Positions 1 through 9,113 of a stretch of DNA of 64,000 nt are shown here, one piece after another (within the stretch, counting starts at the first letter, position 1; every line of letters begins with the position of its first letter). Below the pieces are notes generated by a model. It worked only from the letters and a program-made list of their open reading frames with translations. It was not told the origin of the DNA and did no database searches. The DNA is taken from positions 992,001-1,056,000 of the forward strand of contig JADJDJ010000002.1 of NCBI GenBank assembly GCA_016702745.1, read 5' to 3'. A program made the position numbers and the translations under genes. Origin of the DNA: Chitinophagaceae bacterium. GTDB lineage: Bacteria > Bacteroidota > Bacteroidia > Chitinophagales > Chitinophagaceae.

Positions 1-201
1 AACACCGGATTGATCCCTTCTTATATGGTTACAGATGTAACGCTCACCTGTAAGTTTACGAAGGCACTCAATCTGAAAGCTGGAATCAATAATTTATTCA
101 ACAAGGCGTATTTCACCCGTCGTGCCGGTGGCTATCCGGGGCCAGGTGTTTTACCTGCAGATGGCCGTACATTTTTCTTAAGTGCAGGGTTCAGTTTATA
201 A
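1..201 (+). CDS. TonB-dependent receptor, C-terminal end (FecA-like), partial
   Basis: The 5' part lies outside the window; 66 residues are visible. The segment reads as the last strands of an outer-membrane beta-barrel: a NNLFNKAYF motif typical of TonB receptors, then YPGPGVLPADGRTFF, which resembles the C-terminal end of FecA-type ferric-siderophore or ferric-citrate receptors, and a terminal aromatic-rich strand ending in F-S-L. The role would be TonB-driven import of an iron chelate. A strong hairpin terminator follows at 220-249, so it is not co-transcribed with the next receptor. The substrate cannot be judged from this fragment. Confidence 0.85.
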   Translation, partial: NTGLIPSYMVTDVTLTCKFTKALNLKAGINNLFNKAYFTRRAGGYPGPGVLPADGRTFFLSAGFSL

Positions 202-219
202 AAAAAATTCATTGTTGTC

Positions 220-249
220 AATGCCTTCCTCATCAGGAAGGCATTTTTT
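220..249 (+). terminator. Rho-independent terminator
   Basis: Perfect 11-bp stem (220-230 with 235-245), loop CATC, followed by a T run. It sits 19 bp after the stop of the FecA-like receptor. Confidence 0.85.
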
Positions 250-415
250 GTTGAATGAATTTGACTTCATACATGATTAATATCAGTCAGGCAGATGATC
301 ATGTATCGAAGGCGGGTCATTTATTTGTCAAAGAATTTTTCATCATCATTTCATGACACACACGTGATAAAAAAAATGCAGGGCATGCAAATCTTTGTGT
401 CTGTAATAAATGATT

Positions 416-2470
416 ATGAGAAAAATAATTTTACCCGCTCTTGCTCTTCTTGCATCTTTTACAATTCAGGCACAAGGCATCTCCTTTACAAAAGCAGAAG
501 ATACCACCAGGGCCAAAGAACTGGAAGAAGTCGTGATTACCGGACAATACCGGCCGCAGTCTGTTAAACAATCTGTATACCAGGTAAAAGTCATCGGTAA
601 GGATAGAATATTGCGGCAAGGTGCCACCCGCTTACAGGATGTACTCCGCAATGAACTCAATATGCGCTTTTCACAGGATTTATCAACCGGAGGATCTTCC
701 GTTCAAATGTTGGGACTGTCAGGACAGAATGTAAAAATCCTGATGGATGGTTTACCGGTTACCGGCAGACAGGGGATTAATAATGAATTTGATATCAGTC
801 AGGTTGATATCAATACCGTGGAGAGAATCGAAATTGTAGAAGGACCCTTATCAGTAATATATGGAGCAGATGCACTGGCTGGTGTTATCAATATCATTAC
901 AAAAAAAGCGAATAAAGCCGGTCTCAGTGTTAACGCGAGACTACAGGAAGAAACAGTCGGAAATGAATATGGATGGGAAAAAGGAATTCATAACCAGCAG
1001 GCAGGACTGACCTGGAAAAAAAATAAATGGGAAGCAGGTGGTTCTTTTGCGCATAATTATTTTGGTGGCTGGAAAGATACAGCGGTTGGCAGGGAGCTGG
1101 TATGGCATAAAAAGGACCAGCGTATCCTCAGCGGTTTTATCGCTTATCATCATAATCAACTCAGTCTCCGTTACCGGATCGATGGGTTGGATGAAGTGAT
1201 CACCAATCCCGGAAATTTTTCCGCCTTCCCTGATCCAATATCCGGGGAAACACTTGCAGTTGATCAGGAATATCTTTCCCAAAGACTGATGCACCAGTTG
1301 CAGGGAACTTATTTCATGAATAAGAATCTCTCTTTTCAGGTACAATCATCTTATACTGATTACAACCGGCAGGTCTTTTCCACTACCCTCAACAAAACAA
1401 CGGGTGATATCCGGCTGGATCCGGGTGAAGGAAAACAGGCCCTGGTTAATTTTAACAATTTTACATTCCGGGGTACGGCCTTGTACCGCTTATCAACACT
1501 GCTCAGTTTTCAGCCCGGAGTGGATATCAGTCTTGACCGCGGAGATGGCGAAAGATTAAAAGCAGGATCTAATGCTGTCAATGATTTTGCAGGATTTCTG
1601 ACTGCAGAAATCACCCCAACTGATAAAATCAGTATTCGCCCGGGGATAAGAGTAATACGTAATTCTGTTTATGATGCACCACCGGTGATTCCATCAGTAA
1701 ATACAAAGTTTGTGTTATCCAAAAATCTTGACCTGCGCTTGTCCTATGCCAGGGGTTTCCGTTCTCCTTCTCTCCGGGAGCTTTATTTCAGCTTCTTCGA
1801 TGCGAATCACCAGGTAGTGGGCAATCCCGATCTGAAAGCCGAAACCTCTCATAGTTTCACCGGTACCCTGGCCTGGAACAGGAAATTGGAAAATGGGGTC
1901 AACTGGACTGCTCAGCTCGGTGGTTTTTATAATGATGTAAAAAACCTGATTGACTTTGTATTTACACAAGGATCTGATACCGCCAAATTGTATAATGTAT
2001 TAAACAGCACCACAGCCGGGATCAATCTTTCTGCCTCCGTAACATTTGGTAACTGGAATATCAGTGCAGGTGCTGCAGGAACCGGGTTTTATAATGACCT
2101 GTATTCAACCGGCGACAACCTGCCCCGTCAGCTTTGGTCTGTTGAAGCTAACAGCAATATCAGCTACCGGTTCAACAAGGCGGGTCTCGATCTCGGGATT
2201 TTCTACAAACTGGTTGGGCAACGCCCCCGTTATGTAACAGATGGCCCCAATGTGGTATTGTCTGAACAGGATGCTTATCACCTGGCGGATTTTACCGCGC
2301 TGAAAAAAATGGGGAAACTGTTTCGGATCAATGCCGGTGTCCGGAATCTGTTTGATGTAAGCCGGGTGCGCAGCAGTTTTACACAGGGAGGTATCCATAC
2401 TGGTGGTGGACTGAGTGTAGGCACGGGCCGCTCTTATTTCATCGGACTTGTTTTTAACTGGAATCAATAA
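416..2470 (+). CDS. TonB-dependent outer-membrane receptor, HmuR-like (haem uptake)
   Basis: About 684 residues. The start at 416 gives a clean signal peptide (MRKIILPALALLASFTIQAQ); an ATG at 410 is in frame but adds only two residues. After the signal peptide comes a TonB-box-like segment (EEVVITGQY, about residues 38-46), a plug domain with the usual IERIEIVEGP-like and YGADALAGVINIIT motifs, then a 22-strand-type barrel with RGFRSPSLRELYF and the C-terminal NLFD motif. There is no N-terminal carboxypeptidase-like domain, so it is not a SusC-type receptor. The gene 33 bp downstream encodes an HmuY-family lipoprotein, so by context the pair probably captures haem or haemoproteins, as HmuR/HmuY do in Porphyromonas. 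The substrate is inferred from the partner. Confidence 0.85.
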   Translation: MRKIILPALALLASFTIQAQGISFTKAEDTTRAKELEEVVITGQYRPQSVKQSVYQVKVIGKDRILRQGATRLQDVLRNELNMRFSQDLSTGGSSVQMLGLSGQNVKILMDGLPVTGRQGINNEFDISQVDINTVERIEIVEGPLSVIYGADALAGVINIITKKANKAGLSVNARLQEETVGNEYGWEKGIHNQQAGLTWKKNKWEAGGSFAHNYFGGWKDTAVGRELVWHKKDQRILSGFIAYHHNQLSLRYRIDGLDEVITNPGNFSAFPDPISGETLAVDQEYLSQRLMHQLQGTYFMNKNLSFQVQSSYTDYNRQVFSTTLNKTTGDIRLDPGEGKQALVNFNNFTFRGTALYRLSTLLSFQPGVDISLDRGDGERLKAGSNAVNDFAGFLTAEITPTDKISIRPGIRVIRNSVYDAPPVIPSVNTKFVLSKNLDLRLSYARGFRSPSLRELYFSFFDANHQVVGNPDLKAETSHSFTGTLAWNRKLENGVNWTAQLGGFYNDVKNLIDFVFTQGSDTAKLYNVLNSTTAGINLSASVTFGNWNISAGAAGTGFYNDLYSTGDNLPRQLWSVEANSNISYRFNKAGLDLGIFYKLVGQRPRYVTDGPNVVLSEQDAYHLADFTALKKMGKLFRINAGVRNLFDVSRVRSSFTQGGIHTGGGLSVGTGRSYFIGLVFNWNQ

Positions 2471-2503
2471 GACTGAACAAAAATCAACAATAAAATACTG
2501 AAC

Positions 2504-3898
2504 ATGAGAAAAATATACCTGATACCCGCACTGCTTTTTATGATGCTGCTGATCGCATCCTGCCGTAAAAGGGATGGCCTGACAGCAGATAACTATGTTG
2601 TATTTGAAACAGCCGCACAGGGTATCACGGCTGCTGAAACTTCTATAACAGTCCGGTTGAAACTGGCTATTCACAGCACACAGGAAATTCCGGTAACCAT
2701 TGACCTGTCAGAGACCGGGGTTCAGTATGGCGTTGATTACAACACCAGTCCGGCTGCGGTAAACGGTAAAATACAACTGACTGTTCCGTCCGGGAGCAAT
2801 GAAGCCAGTTTCATTGTGAATAAAAGCAATGCCGTTTTATTTGATGGCGACGAGCAGCTTGTTTTTGATATTAATAATGCAGCAGCACCCGTGCTGATTG
2901 GGGTTACCCGCCGTTTCAGACTGGATTTTGGTGAGATCGTTGCGGCCAATGCATCACTTACCATCAATGGAGGAGGTACTTTATATCCCAACAAAGTTTT
3001 TGTTGACCTCAGCGCCAACCGTCAAACAGCAGTGAACAGGAATGGCTGGGATCTTGGGTTTTATACCGCAGCCGGTGAATACAGGGTGATACTGAATTCT
3101 TCCGCAGCCATGATGGCCAAACAGATCAATAAAAATGACCTGAACATGGTAACTGCTACAGACACGCTTGGGTTTTCAACAGATGTGGCTTTTAACCAGT
3201 TTGCACCCATCACCATTTCCCTGCCTTATATTGATTATCCCAGTGGTGACCTGAACCGGACCGCGATTGCCGCGGTGAGTGCGATTGCTGATGAAAACAA
3301 AGTGTATATCGTGAACCGCGGACTGGCACCCGGCAGCCCGGCTGCTTCCAGAGGATGGAAGAAGATCCGCATCCTCCGTAATGCCAGTGGCGGATATACT
3401 TTACAACATGCAGATATCAATGCCAGCACTTTCAGTAGTATTGATATTGCTAAAGACGATCAGTATTTTTTCAGGTATCTCTCTTTTGAATCAGGAGTCG
3501 TTAATGTAGAACCCACAAAAAAGAAATGGGATCTGGCATGGACTTATTTTTCCAATGTCACCAATTTCGGCAGTGGGGAAGTGCCCTATCTTTTTCAGGA
3601 TATCCTGCTGATCAACCGGAATGTGCAGATTGCTAAAGTAATGACGGCTGCTAAATCTTTTACCGACTTTACGGAAGCTGATCTTGCGGCACAAAGTTTT
3701 CTGACAACTCAGAATGCATTTGCAGCCGACTGGAGAAGCGGTGGAGGCCCTTCCAGTTCACCGGCCGTCAGAACAGATCGTTATTATATCATTAAAGACG
3801 GTGATAACAACTATTACAAACTAAGATTTACCGCCCTGACCCAAAATGGAGAACGTGGGTATCCGGCCTTTGAGTCAGTACTTGTGAAAAAAGGATAA
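2504..3898 (+). CDS. HmuY-family lipoprotein with N-terminal Calx-beta-like domain
   Basis: 464 residues. A lipoprotein signal is visible (MLLIASC, lipid-modified Cys20). Residues about 27-140 look like a Calx-beta-type immunoglobulin-like domain (ITVRLKLA, VQYGVDYNTSP, ASFIVN, DGDEQLVFDI). The rest matches the HmuY layout: WDLGFYTAAGEYRVILNS, an early aromatic core, KKWDLAWTYFSNVTNFG and VPYLFQDILLINRN. HmuY proteins are surface haem-binding lipoproteins that pass haem to a TonB receptor. It lies 33 bp after the receptor with no terminator between, so they are probably one transcript. The haem ligands cannot be assigned from sequence alone. Confidence 0.85.
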   Translation: MRKIYLIPALLFMMLLIASCRKRDGLTADNYVVFETAAQGITAAETSITVRLKLAIHSTQEIPVTIDLSETGVQYGVDYNTSPAAVNGKIQLTVPSGSNEASFIVNKSNAVLFDGDEQLVFDINNAAAPVLIGVTRRFRLDFGEIVAANASLTINGGGTLYPNKVFVDLSANRQTAVNRNGWDLGFYTAAGEYRVILNSSAAMMAKQINKNDLNMVTATDTLGFSTDVAFNQFAPITISLPYIDYPSGDLNRTAIAAVSAIADENKVYIVNRGLAPGSPAASRGWKKIRILRNASGGYTLQHADINASTFSSIDIAKDDQYFFRYLSFESGVVNVEPTKKKWDLAWTYFSNVTNFGSGEVPYLFQDILLINRNVQIAKVMTAAKSFTDFTEADLAAQSFLTTQNAFAADWRSGGGPSSSPAVRTDRYYIIKDGDNNYYKLRFTALTQNGERGYPAFESVLVKKG

Positions 3899-3942
3899 CA
3901 GTTGTCAACAGCGTTATGCTGCCCTTGCCGAAGCATTTTTAT

Positions 3943-3967
3943 AGCCGCCCCCCGGGGTGGCTTTTTA
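3943..3967 (+). terminator. Rho-independent terminator after the haem-uptake pair
   Basis: Stem 3943-3951 pairs with 3954-3962 (one G-T pair) and is followed by T5. It ends the receptor-HmuY unit. Confidence 0.8.
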
Positions 3968-4286
3968 TTTCCCGGTTTTGCAAAAGCGGAGATGAATTTA
4001 TATTGGATAGAGCCCGACTGATATCGTTTGATAATTAACTTATATTTCAGTAACCTATCCCTGCATCAGCCTTTCAGATAAAATAAATTTGATACTTTAA
4101 AAATCAACTTACATTTGTCACCTGCCTCCGAAAGCTAACCGGCAGTTTTTTTTGTCCAGCCTCATTTTTTGTTTTTTGCCTCAGCCTCTAAAGTTCATTG
4201 ATAAGTGTGCGTGTCAGGGATTCGTCTCTGCCAACTACAGGTTTAGTAATTGCATTTTTAACGTAACAGTTTTAAAACCGGCATTT
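3968..4286. other. Intergenic stretch, no gene seen
   Basis: AT-rich, with no convincing reading frame on either strand. A -7-like element TACATTTG lies at 4110-4117 and could drive the small gene at 4287 with a long leader. A T8 tract follows CCGGCAG near 4140-4150. An in-frame extension of the downstream ORF to 4152 exists but has no conserved look. Confidence 0.4.
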
Positions 4287-4538
4287 ATGAAACTATCAGA
4301 ATTTATTGCGTTGTCCGAGGAAGAAAAAAGAGCTATTGTTTTGCAAAATGGGGTTGCCATTGCAAAACGAAACCTGCCTGATTACATGGTATTTCTTTTC
4401 CAGCTCTCTTGTTTTTATGTTGAAACATTTTGTTGTCATCAGACCAAAGAAATCCAGGAGTACAGGGTGCTTTACAGTACGAAGCATTTAACACCATACC
4501 TGGAAACTATTTCTATCGATCATTTATTGAATACCTGA
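4287..4538 (+). CDS. Small conserved hypothetical protein
   Basis: 83 residues from ATG 4287; the frame is open to 4152, but the natural start is the MKLSEFIALSEEEKRAIVLQNG sequence, which resembles the N-terminus of a small family common in Chitinophagaceae (MxLxEFxxLSEEEK...). The pattern, a short helix then alternating hydrophobic/aromatic residues (FLFQLSCFYVETF) and a final YLETISIDHLL, fits a small alpha/beta cytoplasmic protein. It has no signal peptide, membrane segment or metal motif. Function unknown. Stand-alone between the haem locus and ileS. Confidence 0.65.
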   Translation: MKLSEFIALSEEEKRAIVLQNGVAIAKRNLPDYMVFLFQLSCFYVETFCCHQTKEIQEYRVLYSTKHLTPYLETISIDHLLNT

Positions 4539-4699
4539 TATATTCAATTTTTTTATCCATGATCTAAAATAAAGGAGCAAAGAGTATTCTTTGCTTCCGG
4601 CACTTCTTTGCGTTTTCTTGATGGTTCGCCTGTTGTAACGGGAACTTGTATCAGGGCCGAAGCCGTTCATTTCACCTTCTAAATCACCCCATTATTCCG

Positions 4700-4707
4700 T
4701 ACCTTTG
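4700..4707 (+). promoter_or_regulatory. -7 promoter element of ileS
   Basis: TACCTTTG matches the Bacteroidota TAnnTTTG element, 20 bp before the ileS start codon. Confidence 0.6.
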
Positions 4708-4727
4708 CCAACATTTTCTAAACGGCT

Positions 4728-7700
4728 ATGAGTGCTACTTACAGAGAATTTACCGGTTTGAATTTACCTGCCTTTGAGGCGGAAATGCTGGCTCAGTGGT
4801 CTGAAAAACAGGCATTTGAGAAAAGTGTATCCCTGCGCGAAGGAGCGACTCCTTTTGTTTTTTATGAAGGTCCGCCCAGTGCCAATGGAATGCCGGGTAT
4901 CCACCATGTGATTTCCCGCACCCTCAAAGACCTGGTTTGCCGGTATAAAACCATGAAGGGTTTTCAGGTAAAACGCAAAGGGGGTTGGGATACCCATGGA
5001 TTGCCCATCGAACTGGGAGTGGAGAAAGAATTAGGCATCACCAAAGAAGATATCGGCAAAAAAATTTCAGTAGAAGAATACAATCAAAAATGCCGGGAAG
5101 CGGTATTGCGTTACAAAGACAAATGGGATGATATCACCCGCAAGATGGGTTACTGGGTGGATCTGAATGATCCCTATATCACTTTCAAAAATGAATACAT
5201 TGAAACACTCTGGTGGCTCTTGAGTGAACTCTATAAAAAAGGGTTGTTGTATGAAAGTGTGAGTATCCAGCCTTATTCTCCTGCTGCCGGAACTGGGTTA
5301 AGTTCACATGAACTGAATCAGCCCGGGACATACAAAGACGTAAAAGATACCAGCTGCGTGGCCATGTTCCTTGCCGTGCAGGATGCCAAAAGTAAATTTC
5401 TGCACGATGCCGTTCATGGAGCAGAAGTCTTCTTCCTGGCCTGGACCACTACTCCCTGGACCCTGCCCTCTAACCTGGGGTTAACCGTAGGGGGCAATAT
5501 TGATTATGTACTGGTGGGTACGATTAATCCTTATACCCACCTGCCGGTCAATGTGGTGCTGGCCAAAGCCTTACTGGGAAAATATTTCAAACCCGAAAAC
5601 GAAAACGCCGATCTCGCTGCATATAATAATGATGGAAAGAACCTGCCTTACTCCATCATCACTGGTTTTAAAGGAACGGAGATAGAAGGTTGTGTATATG
5701 AACAACTGCTGCCTTATGAAGCCAATTCAGCTTTGGTTATTGAGTCCATCACACCCGGTGCTCAACCATTCCGGGTACTGGTTGATAGTTTTGTAACCAC
5801 GGAAGATGGTACCGGTATCGTACACACGGCCCCGGCCTTTGGTGCAGATGACTATAAAGTGGGAAAGAAATACAATATCGGTATCCTGACCATGGTGGAC
5901 CGGGAAGGAAAATTTGTAGATGGACTCGGGGAATTCAGCAATCGTTATGTAAAGAATTATAAAGATGCACCGGATTATGTGGATGTGAATGTGGACATCA
6001 GTGTAAAACTGAAAAAAGAAAACCGGGCTTTTAAAGTAGAGAAATACGAACATAGTTATCCGCATTGCTGGAGAACAGACAAACCGGTACTCTACTATCC
6101 GCTTGATGCCTGGTTTATAAAAACCACGGCCATCAAGGAAAGAATGGTGGAGCTGAATAAAACCATCAACTGGAAACCTAAATCTACAGGCGAGGGCCGA
6201 TTTGGTAACTGGCTGGAGAATATGGTCGACTGGAACCTGAGCCGTTCCCGTTATTGGGGTACTCCTTTACCAATTTGGCGGACCGAAGATGGAGAAGAAG
6301 AAATTTGCATCGGTTCCATAGAAGAACTGAATACCGGTATTCGAAAAGCAAATGAAGTACTGGGGGCTGATGTCAATAAGCATTATTTGCATGGTGGAAT
6401 TCTGGACCTGCACAAGCCCTATGTTGATGAAATCGTTCTGGTGAGTGCCACCGGCAAACCCATGAAAAGGGTGCCGGACCTGATCGATGTATGGTTCGAC
6501 AGCGGGGCCATGCCTTATGCCCAATGGCATTTCCCATTTGAGAATAAAGAAGTTTTTAAACAGTCTTTTCCTGCAGATTTTATTGCCGAAGGAGTGGATC
6601 AGACCCGCGGCTGGTTCTATACCCTGCATGCCATTGCCTGTCTGGTCTTTGATTCCGTGGCCTACAAAACTGTAGTGAGTAACGGACTGGTGCTGGATAA
6701 GAACGGCAATAAGATGAGCAAACGCCTCGGCAATGTGGTGGATCCTTTTGATACCATTGAAAAGTATGGTGCCGATGCCACCCGCTGGTACCTGATCACC
6801 AATGCCTCTCCCTGGGATAATCTGAAATTTGATATCGAAGGGATTAAAGAAGTGCAACGTAAATTCTTTGGCACCCTTTATAATACCTACCAGTTTTTTG
6901 CACTGTATGCGAATGTGGATGGATTTGCTTTCAAGGAAGCCTATATCCCGGTTAAAGACAGACCTGAAATTGATCGCTGGATTTTGTCTTCTCTCAATAC
7001 TGTGGTGAAGAAAGCCGGTGAATACATGGATGATTACGAACCCACACAGGCGGGCAGGGTGATTGAAGATTTTGTAGACGAGCAGCTGAGCAACTGGTAT
7101 GTACGTTTATGCCGCAGGCGGTTCTGGAAAGGAGAGTATGAGCAGGATAAAATCTGTGCTTACCAGACTTTATACGAGTGCCTGGAAACACTGACCAGAC
7201 TGGTGGCTCCCATCTCCCCATTCTTCAGCGACAATCTTTTCAGAAACCTGAATGCAGTGACCGGCCGTTTCAATGCTGAATCAGTACACCATGCAGATTA
7301 TCCGGTTGCTGATCAGTCGGTGATCGACAGTTCCCTCGAAGAAAGGATGCAACTGGCACAGGATGCATCCTCCCTGGTTTTGTCGCTGAGAAAAAAAGTA
7401 AATATCAAGGTCCGCCAGCCCCTGCAAAAAATACTGATCCCCGTGCTCACCGCTTCCATGAAAGAGCAGTTAATGAAAGTGGAAGACCTGATCCGGGCCG
7501 AAGTGAACGTCAAAGAAGTAGAGTACCTGGATGCGGATAATACCTTTATCCGTAAAAAAATCAAGCCCAATTTTATCGCCCTGGGTAAAAAGCTGGGCCC
7601 TAAAATGAAGGCCGTATCGGCGGCCCTGGCAGAATTCGGGCAGGAGGATATTGCCCTGTTGGAAAAAGAAGGTCAATATAATTTGCCGGTTGATGGCGAA

Positions 7701-8108
7701 CCTGTAATATTACAACTTGCCGAAGTGGAGATCAGTAGTGAGGATATTCCGGGATGGACAGTTGCCGGAAAAGGAAGTCTGACCGTAGCACTGGATATCA
7801 CGATTACTCCTGAACTGGAAGCTGAGGGGAATGCCCGGGAATTTGTGAACAGGATCCAGAAAATCCGTAAAGACAGCGGATTTGACCTCACAGACCGGAT
7901 CAATGTACTGGTAGCCCTGCCAAATGAAGCCGGGACAGGGTCTGGGTTAAAAGATGCTTTGGCAAGCTATAAAGACTATATTTGCGCCGAAATTCTGGCT
8001 GATCAGCTGGAATTTTCGCCTGAAATACAGGCCGGAAATGACCCGAATTCGATCGGGATCGAGATAAACGATGTTTTGCTAAATGTGATTGTTTCAAAAA
8101 AAGGGTAA
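4728..8108 (+). CDS. ileS: Isoleucyl-tRNA synthetase, GXHH-type (IleRS2-like)
   Basis: 1126 residues; charges tRNA-Ile with isoleucine. The class I Rossmann core is split by a CP1 editing domain (TTTPWTLPSN, about residues 240-250; DGTGIVHTAPAFG region). The KMSKR loop is at 662-666. The first signature motif is G57-I-H-H60 instead of H-x-G-H, i.e. first and third positions are swapped. The C-terminus lacks the CxxC zinc finger of bacterial-type IleRS1 and is longer, which suggests the eukaryote-like IleRS2 clade. Published work on IleRS2 enzymes with the GXHH signature links it to very high mupirocin resistance; that property is inferred here. A TAnnTTTG element lies just upstream, and the DksA-like gene follows after 5 bp, so they are probably one transcript. 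Confidence 0.97.
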   Translation: MSATYREFTGLNLPAFEAEMLAQWSEKQAFEKSVSLREGATPFVFYEGPPSANGMPGIHHVISRTLKDLVCRYKTMKGFQVKRKGGWDTHGLPIELGVEKELGITKEDIGKKISVEEYNQKCREAVLRYKDKWDDITRKMGYWVDLNDPYITFKNEYIETLWWLLSELYKKGLLYESVSIQPYSPAAGTGLSSHELNQPGTYKDVKDTSCVAMFLAVQDAKSKFLHDAVHGAEVFFLAWTTTPWTLPSNLGLTVGGNIDYVLVGTINPYTHLPVNVVLAKALLGKYFKPENENADLAAYNNDGKNLPYSIITGFKGTEIEGCVYEQLLPYEANSALVIESITPGAQPFRVLVDSFVTTEDGTGIVHTAPAFGADDYKVGKKYNIGILTMVDREGKFVDGLGEFSNRYVKNYKDAPDYVDVNVDISVKLKKENRAFKVEKYEHSYPHCWRTDKPVLYYPLDAWFIKTTAIKERMVELNKTINWKPKSTGEGRFGNWLENMVDWNLSRSRYWGTPLPIWRTEDGEEEICIGSIEELNTGIRKANEVLGADVNKHYLHGGILDLHKPYVDEIVLVSATGKPMKRVPDLIDVWFDSGAMPYAQWHFPFENKEVFKQSFPADFIAEGVDQTRGWFYTLHAIACLVFDSVAYKTVVSNGLVLDKNGNKMSKRLGNVVDPFDTIEKYGADATRWYLITNASPWDNLKFDIEGIKEVQRKFFGTLYNTYQFFALYANVDGFAFKEAYIPVKDRPEIDRWILSSLNTVVKKAGEYMDDYEPTQAGRVIEDFVDEQLSNWYVRLCRRRFWKGEYEQDKICAYQTLYECLETLTRLVAPISPFFSDNLFRNLNAVTGRFNAESVHHADYPVADQSVIDSSLEERMQLAQDASSLVLSLRKKVNIKVRQPLQKILIPVLTASMKEQLMKVEDLIRAEVNVKEVEYLDADNTFIRKKIKPNFIALGKKLGPKMKAVSAALAEFGQEDIALLEKEGQYNLPVDGEPVILQLAEVEISSEDIPGWTVAGKGSLTVALDITITPELEAEGNAREFVNRIQKIRKDSGFDLTDRINVLVALPNEAGTGSGLKDALASYKDYICAEILADQLEFSPEIQAGNDPNSIGIEINDVLLNVIVSKKG

Positions 8109-8113
8109 AAACT

Positions 8114-8995
8114 ATGGCAACTAAAAAGAAACCAGCCCCTAAGAAGCCTGCCCGTCCGGCAGGCGGGGCCGCCAAACCCGCCCCCAAAAAAGTGGCCCCT
8201 AAAAAGCCGGCCGCAAAGAAAACTGTGAAAAAATCTGCACCCAAACCCGCCCCGAAAAAGGCAGCCGCCAAACCGGCTCCAAAGCCAGTAGCGAAAAAAC
8301 CTGCACCAGCCGCTAAGCCTTTTGCAAAAAAGCCTGTACCCGTTGCTAAGCCTGTAGCTAAACCAGCAGCTAAACCTGCTCCGGCTCCAGTAGTTAAGGC
8401 AGAAGTACCGCCACCACCACCGCCGCCTGTAAAAAAGGGTGCGGTAGACCCGAAATCCCTAGTCTCTATAAAACCTAAAGTACAACCTGTGATTAAGAAA
8501 GAACCTCCGAAACCCTCCAAAGTGGTGATCCCGAAAACAACGACTAAGAGTTCAGTGAAATACGAACCAGAGTTTACTAAATCAATTCTGGATGCTCAGC
8601 CTGCTATGTACCAGTCTACCGGACCCACCATGCGTTATTCCGATACTGACCTCACCGAATTCAGAGAGATTATTCAGAAAAAACTGGACGCCGCTAAAAA
8701 GGAACTGGCTTATCTCCAGGGCCTGATCACCCGGAAAGATGAGGGAGGTGATATGGACGAAGCCCGCTACATGACCATGGAAGATGGCAGTGTAAGTATG
8801 GAAAGAGAACAACTGAGCCAGATGGCCAGTCGCCAGATCACCTTCATTGATCATCTGGAAAAAGCCATGATGCGGATCGAAAACAAAACCTATGGTATTT
8901 GCCGGGTTACCGGAAAGCTGATTGATAAAGCCAGACTGCGGGCCGTTCCCCATGCCACGCTGAGTATTGAAGCGAAGCAAATGATGAATAAATAG
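8114..8995 (+). CDS. DksA/TraR-family protein with histone-H1-like N-terminal tail
   Basis: 293 residues. Residues 1 to about 125 are almost only K, P and A in PKK/KPA repeats, like a histone H1 tail, with a short proline run (PPPPPPP near 100). Residues about 165-293 are a DksA/TraR-like domain: a long coiled-coil hairpin (FREIIQKKLDAAKKELAYLQG ... QMASRQITFIDHLEKAMMRI), then YGICRVTGKLIDKARLRAVPHATLSIEAK. In canonical DksA this last part is a four-Cys zinc finger; only one Cys remains, so zinc binding is probably lost. DksA proteins bind the RNA polymerase secondary channel with ppGpp; the basic tail suggests DNA contact (inference). It follows ileS by 5 bp. Confidence 0.85.
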   Translation: MATKKKPAPKKPARPAGGAAKPAPKKVAPKKPAAKKTVKKSAPKPAPKKAAAKPAPKPVAKKPAPAAKPFAKKPVPVAKPVAKPAAKPAPAPVVKAEVPPPPPPPVKKGAVDPKSLVSIKPKVQPVIKKEPPKPSKVVIPKTTTKSSVKYEPEFTKSILDAQPAMYQSTGPTMRYSDTDLTEFREIIQKKLDAAKKELAYLQGLITRKDEGGDMDEARYMTMEDGSVSMEREQLSQMASRQITFIDHLEKAMMRIENKTYGICRVTGKLIDKARLRAVPHATLSIEAKQMMNK

Positions 8996-8997
8996 GT

Positions 8998-9054
8998 GTC
9001 TGACGTCTCGAAGAGCGTCTGACAACTTTAAGCTCGAAGAGCTTATGACAAATA
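8998..9054. repeat. Two tandem CTCGAAGAG-core hairpins
   Basis: Two small hairpins share a GAA loop. Hairpin 1 is at 9002-9019 (GACG, bulged T, CTC / GAG, CGTC). Hairpin 2 at 9029-9045 has a perfect 7-bp stem TAAGCTC / GAGCTTA. Each is followed by TGACAA. They directly precede the terminator at 9061. Confidence 0.6.
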
Positions 9055-9060
9055 AAAAGC

Positions 9061-9090
9061 AAAGCCGCTTCCCTCGAAGCGGCTTTACTT
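9061..9090. terminator. Terminator shared by two convergent genes
   Basis: Perfect 11-bp stem (9061-9071 with 9076-9086), A-rich on its left and T-rich on its right, so it can work in both directions. It lies between the DksA-like gene and the convergent barrel gene. Confidence 0.8.
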
Positions 9091-9113
9091 TTGCCTTAAT
9101 TATTTTGAAATTC

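Noticed and set aside
7900..8520. Long Gly/Ala-rich open frame on the minus strand opposite the DksA-like gene
   Set aside because: It is the mirror of the Lys/Pro/Ala tail codons; no start context, and the plus-strand gene has a clear family.
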